From: Cocleimonas sp.
GTDB taxonomy: Bacteria; Pseudomonadota; Gammaproteobacteria; Thiotrichales; Thiotrichaceae
Direction: 5' to 3'
Length of the DNA stretch: 58,088 nucleotides
Assembly (NCBI GenBank): GCA_021647365.1
Contig: JAKIUW010000022.1
Location: 1-58,088 of the forward strand
Made by a program: the position numbers and the translations under genes. The notes under the pieces are model-generated. The model did no database searches and was not told the DNA's origin. It saw only the letters and a list, made by a program, of their open reading frames with translations. Positions within the stretch are counted from its first letter, which is position 1. Each line of letters begins with the position of its first letter. Shown here piece by piece: positions 8,292-15,839 of this stretch.

Positions 8292-8720
8292 ATGAGTACA
8301 GTTATCGCGTTTGATTTTGGCTTAAAGCGGACAGGTGTTGCAGTTGGCAACACTCTAATGGGTAGCGCTACACCAGAATGCACACTAACGAGCAAAGATG
8401 AGCGACCCGATTGGGATGGAATCAGCACATTAATGAATGATTGGAAACCCTCACAAATAGTTGTCGGGCTTCCAATTGAACTCGATGGCACTGAAAGCCC
8501 ACTAAAGAAGCGAATTGATCGATTTTGTAATCAGCTAAATGGGCGTTATAATCTACCCGTTGATCAAGAAAATGAACAATTCACGTCCATAGAAGCAGCA
8601 GAGCGATTAAAACTACTGCGCCAAAGTGGTCGAAAGCAGAAAGTGATGAAAGAAGAGGTGGATAAGATAGCAGCATCCATTATTTTAGAAAGCTGGATGC
8701 TAAAAAATGGATATAGATAA
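8292..8720 (+). CDS. ruvX: Putative Holliday-junction resolvase / pre-16S rRNA nuclease RuvX (YqgF)
   Basis: An RNase H-like nuclease implicated in 16S rRNA 5' maturation. The N-terminal acidic motif is AFDFGLKRTGVAVG, the central VVGLPIELDGTESP is typical, and the final acidic residue is in EEVDKIAASIILESW. The usual DER-T-S motif reads NEQFTS here: the Glu is kept, but the neighbouring Asp and Arg are changed. Length 142 is normal. It sits between yqgE and pyrR in the conserved block. Confidence 0.9.
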   Translation: MSTVIAFDFGLKRTGVAVGNTLMGSATPECTLTSKDERPDWDGISTLMNDWKPSQIVVGLPIELDGTESPLKKRIDRFCNQLNGRYNLPVDQENEQFTSIEAAERLKLLRQSGRKQKVMKEEVDKIAASIILESWMLKNGYR

Positions 8721-8769
8721 ATTAAAAAACCTCCTCTACCTGCTAGTGAGAGAGAAGGTGTTAGATTAA

Positions 8770-8785
8770 GGTTTAGGGCTAAACC
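8770..8785 (+). promoter_or_regulatory. Hairpin abutting the pyrR start codon
   Basis: Perfect stem GGTTTA-GGGC-TAAACC ends immediately before the pyrR ATG, with the only purine-rich ribosome-binding candidate (GGG) in its loop. It may modulate pyrR translation. No regulator is assigned. Confidence 0.4.
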
Positions 8786-9319
8786 ATGAACGCAATTATT
8801 AATGATAAAAATACAGAATATGATGTAGCAGAAATTTTGTCAGAAATGACAGATAAGTTACAAAGTATTATCAAAGACAAAAATCTAGATGATCCCGTCA
8901 TGGTCGGCATCCACTCGGCAGGTGTGTGGATCGCACAGCACTTGCACGAATCACTTAATATAAAAGAAGAATTGGGTGAGCTAAACATCAATTTTTATCG
9001 TGATGATTTCAGCCGTATCGGCTTACATCCACAAATTCAACCTTCAAAACTGCCGTTTAGTCTGGAAAATAAACATATCATTTTAGTAGATGATGTACTA
9101 TATACAGGACGGACAATCAGAGCAGCGATGAACGAGCTATTCGATTATGGTCGTCCAGCGAGTATTACTTTGGCCGTATTGATAGACAGAGCTAATCGAG
9201 AACTACCTGTTGAAGCGCAGGTAGTCGGTTTCAAGCAAGTGATGGAGCCAGATAGTTATTTTAAGCTATCAAACGATAACAACAAATTGGATTTAAGTAT
9301 TATAAATCGTGAGCGATAA
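8786..9319 (+). CDS. pyrR: Pyrimidine operon regulator / uracil phosphoribosyltransferase PyrR
   Basis: PyrR binds pyr mRNA in many bacteria and can convert uracil and PRPP to UMP. The PRPP-binding loop VDDVLYTGRTIRAAMNEL starts near residue 101, and NINFYRDDFSRIG and VLIDRANRELPVEA are family motifs. Length 177 is typical. The stop overlaps the pyrB GTG start, so translation is probably coupled. Whether it regulates by RNA binding here is unknown; in the Pseudomonas group PyrR is described as acting on transcription of pyrimidine genes. Confidence 0.93.
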   Translation: MNAIINDKNTEYDVAEILSEMTDKLQSIIKDKNLDDPVMVGIHSAGVWIAQHLHESLNIKEELGELNINFYRDDFSRIGLHPQIQPSKLPFSLENKHIILVDDVLYTGRTIRAAMNELFDYGRPASITLAVLIDRANRELPVEAQVVGFKQVMEPDSYFKLSNDNNKLDLSIINRER

Positions 9320-10313
9320 CAGCAATATCACCCCTGGCCCATTACCATCATCAATGCAATTAACCGCAGATGGTAAGCTCAAACATTTCCTTACTGTTGA
9401 AGGCTTACCGCCTTTATTATTAGAAGAAATTCTCGATCGCGCACAGCAGTTCGTCTCTCTTCCCAATAAAGCACAAGTTCAAGCACCATTGCTACGCGGC
9501 AAAACGGTAATGAATTTATTTTTTGAAAATTCTACCCGCACTCGCACCACATTTGAACTGGCGGCAAAGCGATTATCCGCAGATTTAATCAATCTTGATA
9601 TACGAAATTCTGCGACTACCAAAGGCGAAAGCTTGCTTGATACGATTCGCAATTTAGAAGCCATGGGCTGTGACATGTTTGTGGTGCGCCACCCCAGCAG
9701 TGGCGCGGCAAACTTTATTGCACGTTATTGTGCGCCACATATCAGCGTGCTAAATGCAGGGGATGGCAAGCACGCGCATCCCACACAAGCGATGCTGGAT
9801 ATGCTTACCATTCGCCAGCAGAAAGGTGACTTTACGCCGCTTAAAATCGCTATTGTGGGTGACATCAAACACTCTCGCGTAGCACGTTCCCAAATCCATG
9901 CACTGACAACATTGTGTGCTGGTGAAATTCGACTTATAGCACCCAAAACTTTAATCCCTGAAGGCATCGAAAAAATGGGTGTATCGCTTTATACCGAGAT
10001 TGAAGAAGGCATTAAAGATGTCGATGTGGTTATTATGCTTCGCTTGCAACATGAACGTATGAAGTCTGCTCTACTACCTTCGGTGAGAGAATATTATGCG
10101 CGCTACGGCTTAACTGAAGAGCGCTTAAAACTTGCCAAGCCTGATGCAATTGTAATGCATCCAGGCCCTGTAAACCGTGGGGTTGAAATAGATTCACACG
10201 TTGCAGATGGTCCACAATCTGTAATTTTGCAGCAGGTAACCAATGGCATTGCCGTTCGTATGGCGGTGATGTCCATGGTAATTGGAACAAGGGCGCAGGG
10301 TGATGATGCATGA
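9309..10313 (+). CDS. pyrB: Aspartate carbamoyltransferase catalytic subunit PyrB
   Basis: Condenses carbamoyl phosphate and aspartate to carbamoylaspartate, the committed step of pyrimidine synthesis. The carbamoyl-phosphate motif STRTRTT lies near residue 74, with HPTQAMLDMLTI and MHPGPVNRGVEI further along. It starts with GTG at 9309, overlapping the pyrR stop. At 334 residues it has the N-terminal extension typical of Pseudomonas-type ATCase, which assembles with an inactive dihydroorotase. Its 3' end overlaps the next gene by ATGA, consistent with a PyrB-PyrC' complex. Confidence 0.95.
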   Translation: MSDNSNITPGPLPSSMQLTADGKLKHFLTVEGLPPLLLEEILDRAQQFVSLPNKAQVQAPLLRGKTVMNLFFENSTRTRTTFELAAKRLSADLINLDIRNSATTKGESLLDTIRNLEAMGCDMFVVRHPSSGAANFIARYCAPHISVLNAGDGKHAHPTQAMLDMLTIRQQKGDFTPLKIAIVGDIKHSRVARSQIHALTTLCAGEIRLIAPKTLIPEGIEKMGVSLYTEIEEGIKDVDVVIMLRLQHERMKSALLPSVREYYARYGLTEERLKLAKPDAIVMHPGPVNRGVEIDSHVADGPQSVILQQVTNGIAVRMAVMSMVIGTRAQGDDA

Positions 10314-11593
10314 ATACCCTAATCAAAAATGGCAGACTTATTGACCCTGCAAACGGTGTAGATGAAATTGCTGATATAGCCATTCAAAAAACTAAAATAG
10401 TTGGTATTGGCACTGAAATCCCACAATCATTTAAAGCAGATGAAACCATAGATGCTTCTGGTTTATGGGTATTACCCGGCATTATCGATTTAAGTGGCTA
10501 TTTACGCGAACCAGGGCAAGAAAACAAAACAAGAATTCCTTTTGAAACCTATGCGGCTGTGAGCGCGGGCATTACAAAAATTTGCTGTATGCCAGAAAAG
10601 CATAGCCCCATTGACAGCGGTGCAACCGTTAAATTAATACGCAGTAAAGCCAAACAAGCAGGCTTTGCTAGAGTCAGTATGATTGGCGCACTAACCGAAA
10701 AGCTAGAAGGCGAACAACTCAGTCATATGGGTAGTTTAAAATATGTCGGTTGTGTTGGCGTGAGCCAAGGCTGGGAGCCGATGAAAGATTTAGCGACTCT
10801 CCGTAAGGCAATGGAATATGCCGCTACCCATGAGTTGCCCCTATTTTTTCATCCGCTAGAGCATTCGCTGATGGAGGCTGGCGGAATGCATGAAGGTGCG
10901 CTCTCAACTCGCCTAGGTTTACCACCGATACCTGTCGCGGCAGAAACAGCGGCAATGGCACAAATTCTCACTTTGGTTGAGCAAACTAAAACCCCTGTAC
11001 ACTTTTGTCGCTTATCCAGCGCAGATAGCATTACGCTCTTAAAACAAGCAAAAGACAGGGGGCTACCCGTCACTGCCGACGTTGCAGTTCACCAACTCTT
11101 TTTAACCGAAATGGATTTGTGCGATTACAATTCACTTTGCCATGTTATACCACCCTTTAGATCAGAAAGAGACCGCGATGCGCTACGCCTAGCAGTCTCT
11201 GATGGCACGATTGATGCAATCTGTTCTGATCATCAACCTCACGAGATTGATGCAAAGCTCACGCCGTTTGAAGAGTCTAGCCCTGGCATTTCAGGTTTTG
11301 AAACATTGCTACCCTTGGTGTTACGTTTAGTTGAAGAGAAAATAATCGATATTAACCAAGCTATTGCCTATCTCACACATAAGCCTGCAGCACTTATCAA
11401 TAGCAATGCAGGTACTCTACAAGCAGGCAAGAAAGCAGATTTAAGCCTATTTGATCCAAAAGAGTTTTGGCAGTTAGATGTGGATCAACTTCTCAGCAAA
11501 GGAAAAAACACACCTTTTTCAGGCTGGAGTTTTAATGGCAAAACGACCCAAACCTTTGTGAAAGGTAAAATTGCTTATAAGAAAGGTGAGTGA
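10310..11593 (+). CDS. pyrC': Inactive dihydroorotase-like PyrC' (ATCase partner)
   Basis: An amidohydrolase-fold protein related to dihydroorotase. The metal-binding HxH before LREPG is replaced: residues 62-64 read SGY (DLSGYLREPG). This loss is the hallmark of the non-catalytic PyrC' (pDHO) of Pseudomonas and relatives, which holds ATCase trimers in a dodecamer (established for that group). SDHQPH remains near residue 305. It overlaps pyrB by 4 bp. An active dihydroorotase must be encoded elsewhere if the pathway is complete. Confidence 0.88.
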   Translation: MNTLIKNGRLIDPANGVDEIADIAIQKTKIVGIGTEIPQSFKADETIDASGLWVLPGIIDLSGYLREPGQENKTRIPFETYAAVSAGITKICCMPEKHSPIDSGATVKLIRSKAKQAGFARVSMIGALTEKLEGEQLSHMGSLKYVGCVGVSQGWEPMKDLATLRKAMEYAATHELPLFFHPLEHSLMEAGGMHEGALSTRLGLPPIPVAAETAAMAQILTLVEQTKTPVHFCRLSSADSITLLKQAKDRGLPVTADVAVHQLFLTEMDLCDYNSLCHVIPPFRSERDRDALRLAVSDGTIDAICSDHQPHEIDAKLTPFEESSPGISGFETLLPLVLRLVEEKIIDINQAIAYLTHKPAALINSNAGTLQAGKKADLSLFDPKEFWQLDVDQLLSKGKNTPFSGWSFNGKTTQTFVKGKIAYKKGE

Positions 11594-11596
11594 TTT

Positions 11597-12670
11597 ATGT
11601 CTTACTATAAAAAGCTCATTGGGTTTGCGCTGATGATTGCACAGTTTTCGATATTTGGTGCTAACCCATTAAGAAGCGATGAAGATGTTTGGTTTTTCCC
11701 TACCTCTGCAAACTACACGGCAGAAAATAGCTGGAATATTCCAGTTCATCATTGGGTGCATGAGAGAGAAGAAAAAAGTTTCTCGCGCATCATTATTCAA
11801 AAATTACTATCAGAAGTCATTGAGAGCATAGGGGTAACAGAAGAGGAAGCAGAGTCTCCCATTTTTCGTAAACGCTTAATGTGGTTTTTGGTTGATAATC
11901 AACGCAATAAACAAATAGAAATTTGCTTTAATAAACCATTTGCATCGCAAAAAAAGGCTATAAAACTAAATCTTACCAATCCAAATGGTCATGCAACAAC
12001 TTCTATAATATTTGCAACATCTGCAAGTAACGCTAAAGCGGGTGATTGGGTAAGCTATAAAGTCATCGACCCTATTAAACGCTCTCAAAAGTTCACAGGT
12101 GAAGTTCAGCTAATTCCAGAGGAAGGCTTAACCGTAATTTCAGATGTGGACGACACGATTAAGATCAGTGAGGTGCTTGATAAAAAAGTACTCATAAAAA
12201 ACACCTTTGTTAAGCCTTATAAAACAACAGAGGGTTTTCCTGAATATTACAAAGCACTCCAAAAACAGGGCGCATACTTTCATTATGTGTCAGCATCGCC
12301 TTGGCAGCTTCAGCCAAGCTTGAAGCCTTTTATGGATGAACACTATCCAAAAGGTACAATTACTTTGCGTGATTTTCGCTTAAAAGATTCTAGTTTACTT
12401 AATTTCTTAAAGTCATCTGCTGAATATAAAATAGGACAAATTAAAAGCATTATTAAGCGCTACCCAAAACATCAATTTATATTAATTGGCGACAGCGGCG
12501 AACATGACCCTGATGTATACGCTAAAATTTACCAGTTATTCCCCAAAAATATTAAAGCGATTCAAATACGCGCTGTAGAAGGTTCTAATTTAAGTGATCA
12601 ACGTTTTGAAAAAATATTTCAATCTATCCCCAAATCTCTTTGGCAAGTCTTTAGTAAACCCCTTCACTAG
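11597..12670 (+). CDS. App1-type phosphatase (DUF2183) protein
   Basis: A likely exported HAD-type phosphatase related to phosphatidate phosphatase App1. The N-terminus (MSYYKKLIGFALMIAQFSIFGA) looks like a signal peptide. The catalytic motif VISDVDDTIK is at about residues 180-189, with VSASPWQLQP and FILIGDSGEHDPDVY as later motifs. It begins 4 bases after pyrC' with a GGTGAG ribosome-binding sequence, so it may be the last gene of the operon. Substrate is inferred only from the family; bacterial members are poorly characterised. Confidence 0.75.
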   Translation: MSYYKKLIGFALMIAQFSIFGANPLRSDEDVWFFPTSANYTAENSWNIPVHHWVHEREEKSFSRIIIQKLLSEVIESIGVTEEEAESPIFRKRLMWFLVDNQRNKQIEICFNKPFASQKKAIKLNLTNPNGHATTSIIFATSASNAKAGDWVSYKVIDPIKRSQKFTGEVQLIPEEGLTVISDVDDTIKISEVLDKKVLIKNTFVKPYKTTEGFPEYYKALQKQGAYFHYVSASPWQLQPSLKPFMDEHYPKGTITLRDFRLKDSSLLNFLKSSAEYKIGQIKSIIKRYPKHQFILIGDSGEHDPDVYAKIYQLFPKNIKAIQIRAVEGSNLSDQRFEKIFQSIPKSLWQVFSKPLH

Positions 12671-12690
12671 GCTTTAATATCTACCAAATC

Positions 12691-12704
12691 TTGACTAAGG
12701 TCAT
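12691..12704 (+). promoter_or_regulatory. Possible Fnr/Anr-type site upstream of hemN
   Basis: TTGAC-TAAG-GTCAT resembles the TTGAT-N4-ATCAA dyad, with changes in both half-sites. It lies about 36 bases before the small gene that is translationally linked to hemN. Oxygen-independent hemN genes are often under Fnr/Anr control. Confidence 0.4.
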
Positions 12705-12739
12705 TCCACAAAAATAGATATTCTCGTAATGTATTGCTC

Positions 12740-13024
12740 ATGAACGAGCACAAAATAAGATTATTGATGATGACCTTGATTCTTATCGGGGTTTTTCTAA
12801 TCCTAACGGGCATATACTTTATCGCTTTTACCGATACTGCTACAACAGAAGGGACAACAGGAATTTTCAAAATTACTGGCCTTATTGCTGGTGGATTGTT
12901 CCTTTCTGTTCCTGCAAAGATTTACCTCACTTTACAGCTAATGAAATATAATGATGAAAAAGTAAGAGCCGCAAACATATTCCCAAACAATAGTGCAAAC
13001 GGCACGCATACAGATGAAGATTAA
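12740..13024 (+). CDS. Small membrane protein upstream of hemN
   Basis: Not recognised. The 94-residue product has two membrane segments (about 7-28 and 40-62) separated by a short T/E-rich loop and ends in a hydrophilic tail. The ATG at 12740 is preferred to a TTG two codons earlier; no strong ribosome binding site is seen. Its stop overlaps the hemN start by 11 bases, suggesting translational coupling and a possible link to haem or anaerobic metabolism, which is inference. Confidence 0.6.
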   Translation: MNEHKIRLLMMTLILIGVFLILTGIYFIAFTDTATTEGTTGIFKITGLIAGGLFLSVPAKIYLTLQLMKYNDEKVRAANIFPNNSANGTHTDED

Positions 13025-14408
13025 ATTTGATATAGACCTGATTAAACGCTACGACAAATCTGGCCCAAGATACACGTCCTACCCTACAGCTGTAGCATTC
13101 ACGCCTGATTTTATTGAAGACGATTACCGTCGTCATTCCAAGCAAAGTAACATTACAGATGCACTCCTTTCGCTTGCGCCACTTTCGCTATATTTCCATA
13201 TCCCTTTTTGTGACACCATTTGTTTCTATTGTGCTTGTAATAAAATCGCCACTAAAGATTACTCAAAAACTGGCGTTTATTTGCAATACCTTTATCGTGA
13301 AATGGACATTCAAGCCAAGCTTTTTGACTCATCACGCGTAGTCGAACAACTTCATTGGGGCGGCGGAACACCCACCTTTTTGAACCACGAAGAAATCGCC
13401 GAATTAATGGCGTACACGCGAAAAACATTCAATTTATTGGATGATGACTCAGGCGATTACTCCATTGAAATTGACCCCCGAAGCGTGAGCAAAGACACCA
13501 TAAAATTACTGCGTGATGTAGGCTTCAACCGCTTTAGCCTCGGCGTTCAAGACGTTGATGAAAAGGTGCAAAAAGCCGTTAATCGCATCCAACCGATTGA
13601 AGAAACACAAGCAATCATTGATGCCTGTCGTGAAAACAACGCACACTCCGTTAGCATCGATTTGATTTACGGATTACCGTTACAAACGGTCGAAGGCTTT
13701 GCCAAAACATTGCAAACAGCGATCGAAATGAATCCAGATCGTATGTCGATTTTCAATTACGCGCATTTGCCTCATATCTTTAAACCGCAACGTCGCATCA
13801 ATGAAGACGAGCTACCAAGCGCAGAAGAAAAGCTGGATATTTTACAACACAGTATCGACACATTGACCCAAGCAGGCTACGAATACATTGGCATGGATCA
13901 CTTCGCAAAACCTGATGATGAGCTAGCCATCGCGCAAGCAGAAGGCTCGCTACATCGAAATTTTCAAGGCTACACCACCCATGCAGAATGTGATTTAATC
14001 GCCATGGGCGTAAGTTCTATCAGCAGCGTTAGTAATAGCTACAGCCAAAATGATAAAGATTTGAAGGGTTACTACGCTGCCATTGATGCTGGTAAGCTAC
14101 CCATTATTCGAGGGCTTTCATTAACCGAGAATGATATTTTACGTCGTACCATTATCCAGCAGTTAAGTTGCCACTTTGCCCTTGATTTTAAAACCATTGA
14201 ACAACAATACAGTATTCAGTTTAGTGAGTATTTTGCTACAGAGCTAAAAGATTTACTGCCCATGCAAGCAGATGATCTGCTCTCACTTTCAGACAGTGAC
14301 ATTCAAGTCACTCCCGCAGGACGCATGTTAATCCGCAATATCTGCATGGTGTTTGATGATCATCTACGCCAGCAGAAGACCGTGCAGAGCTTTTCTAAGG
14401 TTATATAA
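13014..14408 (+). CDS. hemN: Oxygen-independent coproporphyrinogen III oxidase HemN
   Basis: A radical-SAM enzyme that decarboxylates coproporphyrinogen III to protoporphyrinogen IX without oxygen. The cluster motif is C66-x3-C70-x2-C73 followed by C75 (HIPFCDTICFYCAC). YTSYPTA near the N-terminus and HWGGGTPTFL are HemN signatures that separate it from HemW-like proteins. Length 464 fits. The ATG at 13014 overlaps the preceding small gene; an in-frame GTG seven codons upstream is less likely. A possible Fnr-type site lies upstream of the pair. Confidence 0.93.
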   Translation: MKIKFDIDLIKRYDKSGPRYTSYPTAVAFTPDFIEDDYRRHSKQSNITDALLSLAPLSLYFHIPFCDTICFYCACNKIATKDYSKTGVYLQYLYREMDIQAKLFDSSRVVEQLHWGGGTPTFLNHEEIAELMAYTRKTFNLLDDDSGDYSIEIDPRSVSKDTIKLLRDVGFNRFSLGVQDVDEKVQKAVNRIQPIEETQAIIDACRENNAHSVSIDLIYGLPLQTVEGFAKTLQTAIEMNPDRMSIFNYAHLPHIFKPQRRINEDELPSAEEKLDILQHSIDTLTQAGYEYIGMDHFAKPDDELAIAQAEGSLHRNFQGYTTHAECDLIAMGVSSISSVSNSYSQNDKDLKGYYAAIDAGKLPIIRGLSLTENDILRRTIIQQLSCHFALDFKTIEQQYSIQFSEYFATELKDLLPMQADDLLSLSDSDIQVTPAGRMLIRNICMVFDDHLRQQKTVQSFSKVI

Positions 14409-14414
14409 AAGATC

Positions 14415-14426
14415 AAAGCACACCCC
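14415..14426. repeat. Dispersed palindromic repeat, copy 5 (truncated)
   Basis: Only AAAGCACACCCC of the arm remains. After four C the sequence changes to GCGAATTCAACTC. The IS30-type remnant follows within 100 bases, so this copy was probably cut by that insertion. Confidence 0.55.
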
Positions 14427-14525
14427 GCGAATTCAACTCGTAAGTGCAATTTAAATTAATCGTTTAGAAAAGTGGATAAGCTGAGTAAGTTTACGCATTC
14501 CCAAACCGCAATTTGATGAGCACAT

Positions 14526-14695
14526 ATGGCTTACAAACAACTTACCCAAGACCTACGTTACCAAATCTACGCATTCAATCAAATAGAGATGCTGCAAAAG
14601 GATACGCAGCAGCATCAATATATCCGCTAACACCATTAGCAGAGAGCTTAAAAGAAACGGTGGAAAGCTGGGTCTCTATGTAAAAAGTGTGTGTT
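14526..14695 (+). pseudogene. IS30-family transposase remnant (N-terminal HTH, frameshifted)
   Basis: ATG at 14526 opens MAYKQLTQDLRYQIYAF, a standard IS30 transposase N-terminus, and runs into a stop after 34 codons. One frame over, the reading continues as SANTISRELKRNGG, the helix-turn-helix recognition helix of the same family, and then ends. A single-base frameshift near 14608 and loss of the whole catalytic domain make it a dead fragment. The rest of the element is absent from the window. Confidence 0.8.
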
Positions 14696-14741
14696 ATACT
14701 TATAAAAGATCTTTACATACAATAAATACAAATAATGATAT

Positions 14742-14770
14742 TTGACATACCAATCGGTATGATTGAGAAT
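14742..14770 (+). promoter_or_regulatory. Promoter with embedded operator for the RND pump genes
   Basis: A perfect -35 TTGACA (14742-14747) is followed after 17 bases by GAGAAT (14765-14770). The palindrome CATACC-AATC-GGTATG (14746-14761) fills the spacer and resembles TetR-family operators. The ATG at 14778 would fall at about +2, so the mRNA may be leaderless. No tetR gene is adjacent. Confidence 0.6.
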
Positions 14771-14777
14771 ATCACTC

Positions 14778-15830
14778 ATGATCTTCCGACGCTTTCTACC
14801 TAGTTTTTTAATTATTACACTATTTAGTATTGCGCCATTTAACAGCACGTCTGCACTTGCTAAAGATGAGCCACTCAACGTAACGGTAACGCCCTTAAGT
14901 GATTTATTGATTAGTGCAAAACTAAGTGCGCCCGCTAATATCATCAGCTTAAATCATTCTACAATTAGTGCTGAAATAACAGGTCGTGTTCTTAAGATTA
15001 AAGTAGAGATTGGTGACATCATAGAGAAGGATCAGAAACTTGCTTCAATAGATTGCCGTAGTTATTCACTGGCAAGAAAGCAGGCGAAGGCCGCGTTGAA
15101 AGTTGCGAAGACACAATTTAACTATTCTAAAAAGCAGTTGATTCGTAATCAAAATTTAGTGAGAAAAGGCATTATTTCTCGTGAGATTTTTGAAAAATCA
15201 GAAGCAGGGCAACTCTCTTCAAGTGCGGATATTGCATTACAAAGAGTGTCCATAGAAACGGCTGACTTAGCCATTAGCCGTTGCCAAATTAAAGCCCCCT
15301 TTTCTGGGCAAATCACAAGCCGTTTAGTACAAAAAGGGCAGTTAGTCACAGCAGGAACGCCACTATTCAAGTTGATACAAAGCAATCGTTTAGAGATTCA
15401 AGCAAAGCTCTCTCCAAAAGATGTTAAAAAATTAAAAGAATCTCCATCGTTGGAATTTGTAGCAGGCGATACAAAGCTAAAAGCGACAGTACGAAGCATC
15501 ATTCAAACCATTGATGAAACCACCCGAACACAAGAAGTACGATTGTCACTACCAGAAAACACCAATATTGCGACAGGTCTTTCAGGTCGGCTAGTGTGGA
15601 GCAATAAAGCAAAACGCTTACCCGCCGAGTTTTTAATTAGACGTAACAATCAACTCGGTGTCATGGTGGCAGAAGATATTGTCGAAGGTATTGGCAAGGG
15701 AAAATTTATTCCATTAACCAATGCGCACGAAGGTCAACCTGCTGATATTACATTGCCTAAAAACACCGCTATCATCAATCAAAATCGCTATCGTGCAAAA
15801 GATGGTCAACAACTTAAGGTGCAACCGTAG
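14778..15830 (+). CDS. RND efflux periplasmic adaptor (membrane fusion protein)
   Basis: Links an inner-membrane RND pump to an outer-membrane channel. A signal peptide runs to about residue 27 (SALA-KDEP). A biotinyl-lipoyl-like half (ISAEITGRVLKIKVEIGDIIEKDQKLASIDC), a short coiled-coil hairpin at about 90-140, the second half (IKAPFSGQITSRLVQKGQLV) and a beta-barrel region follow. The ATG at 14778 gives the best signal peptide; an in-frame TTG five codons earlier is less likely. The pump gene follows after 9 bases. Confidence 0.87.
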   Translation: MIFRRFLPSFLIITLFSIAPFNSTSALAKDEPLNVTVTPLSDLLISAKLSAPANIISLNHSTISAEITGRVLKIKVEIGDIIEKDQKLASIDCRSYSLARKQAKAALKVAKTQFNYSKKQLIRNQNLVRKGIISREIFEKSEAGQLSSSADIALQRVSIETADLAISRCQIKAPFSGQITSRLVQKGQLVTAGTPLFKLIQSNRLEIQAKLSPKDVKKLKESPSLEFVAGDTKLKATVRSIIQTIDETTRTQEVRLSLPENTNIATGLSGRLVWSNKAKRLPAEFLIRRNNQLGVMVAEDIVEGIGKGKFIPLTNAHEGQPADITLPKNTAIINQNRYRAKDGQQLKVQP

Positions 15831-15839
15831 CCAAATACT

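Noticed and set aside
8730..8763. Second repeat family upstream of pyrR (CCTCCTCT...AGAGAGAAGG)
   Set aside because: Imperfect pairing and a single occurrence in the window.
14415..14697. Functional IS30 transposase gene
   Set aside because: It is frameshifted, and no catalytic domain follows.
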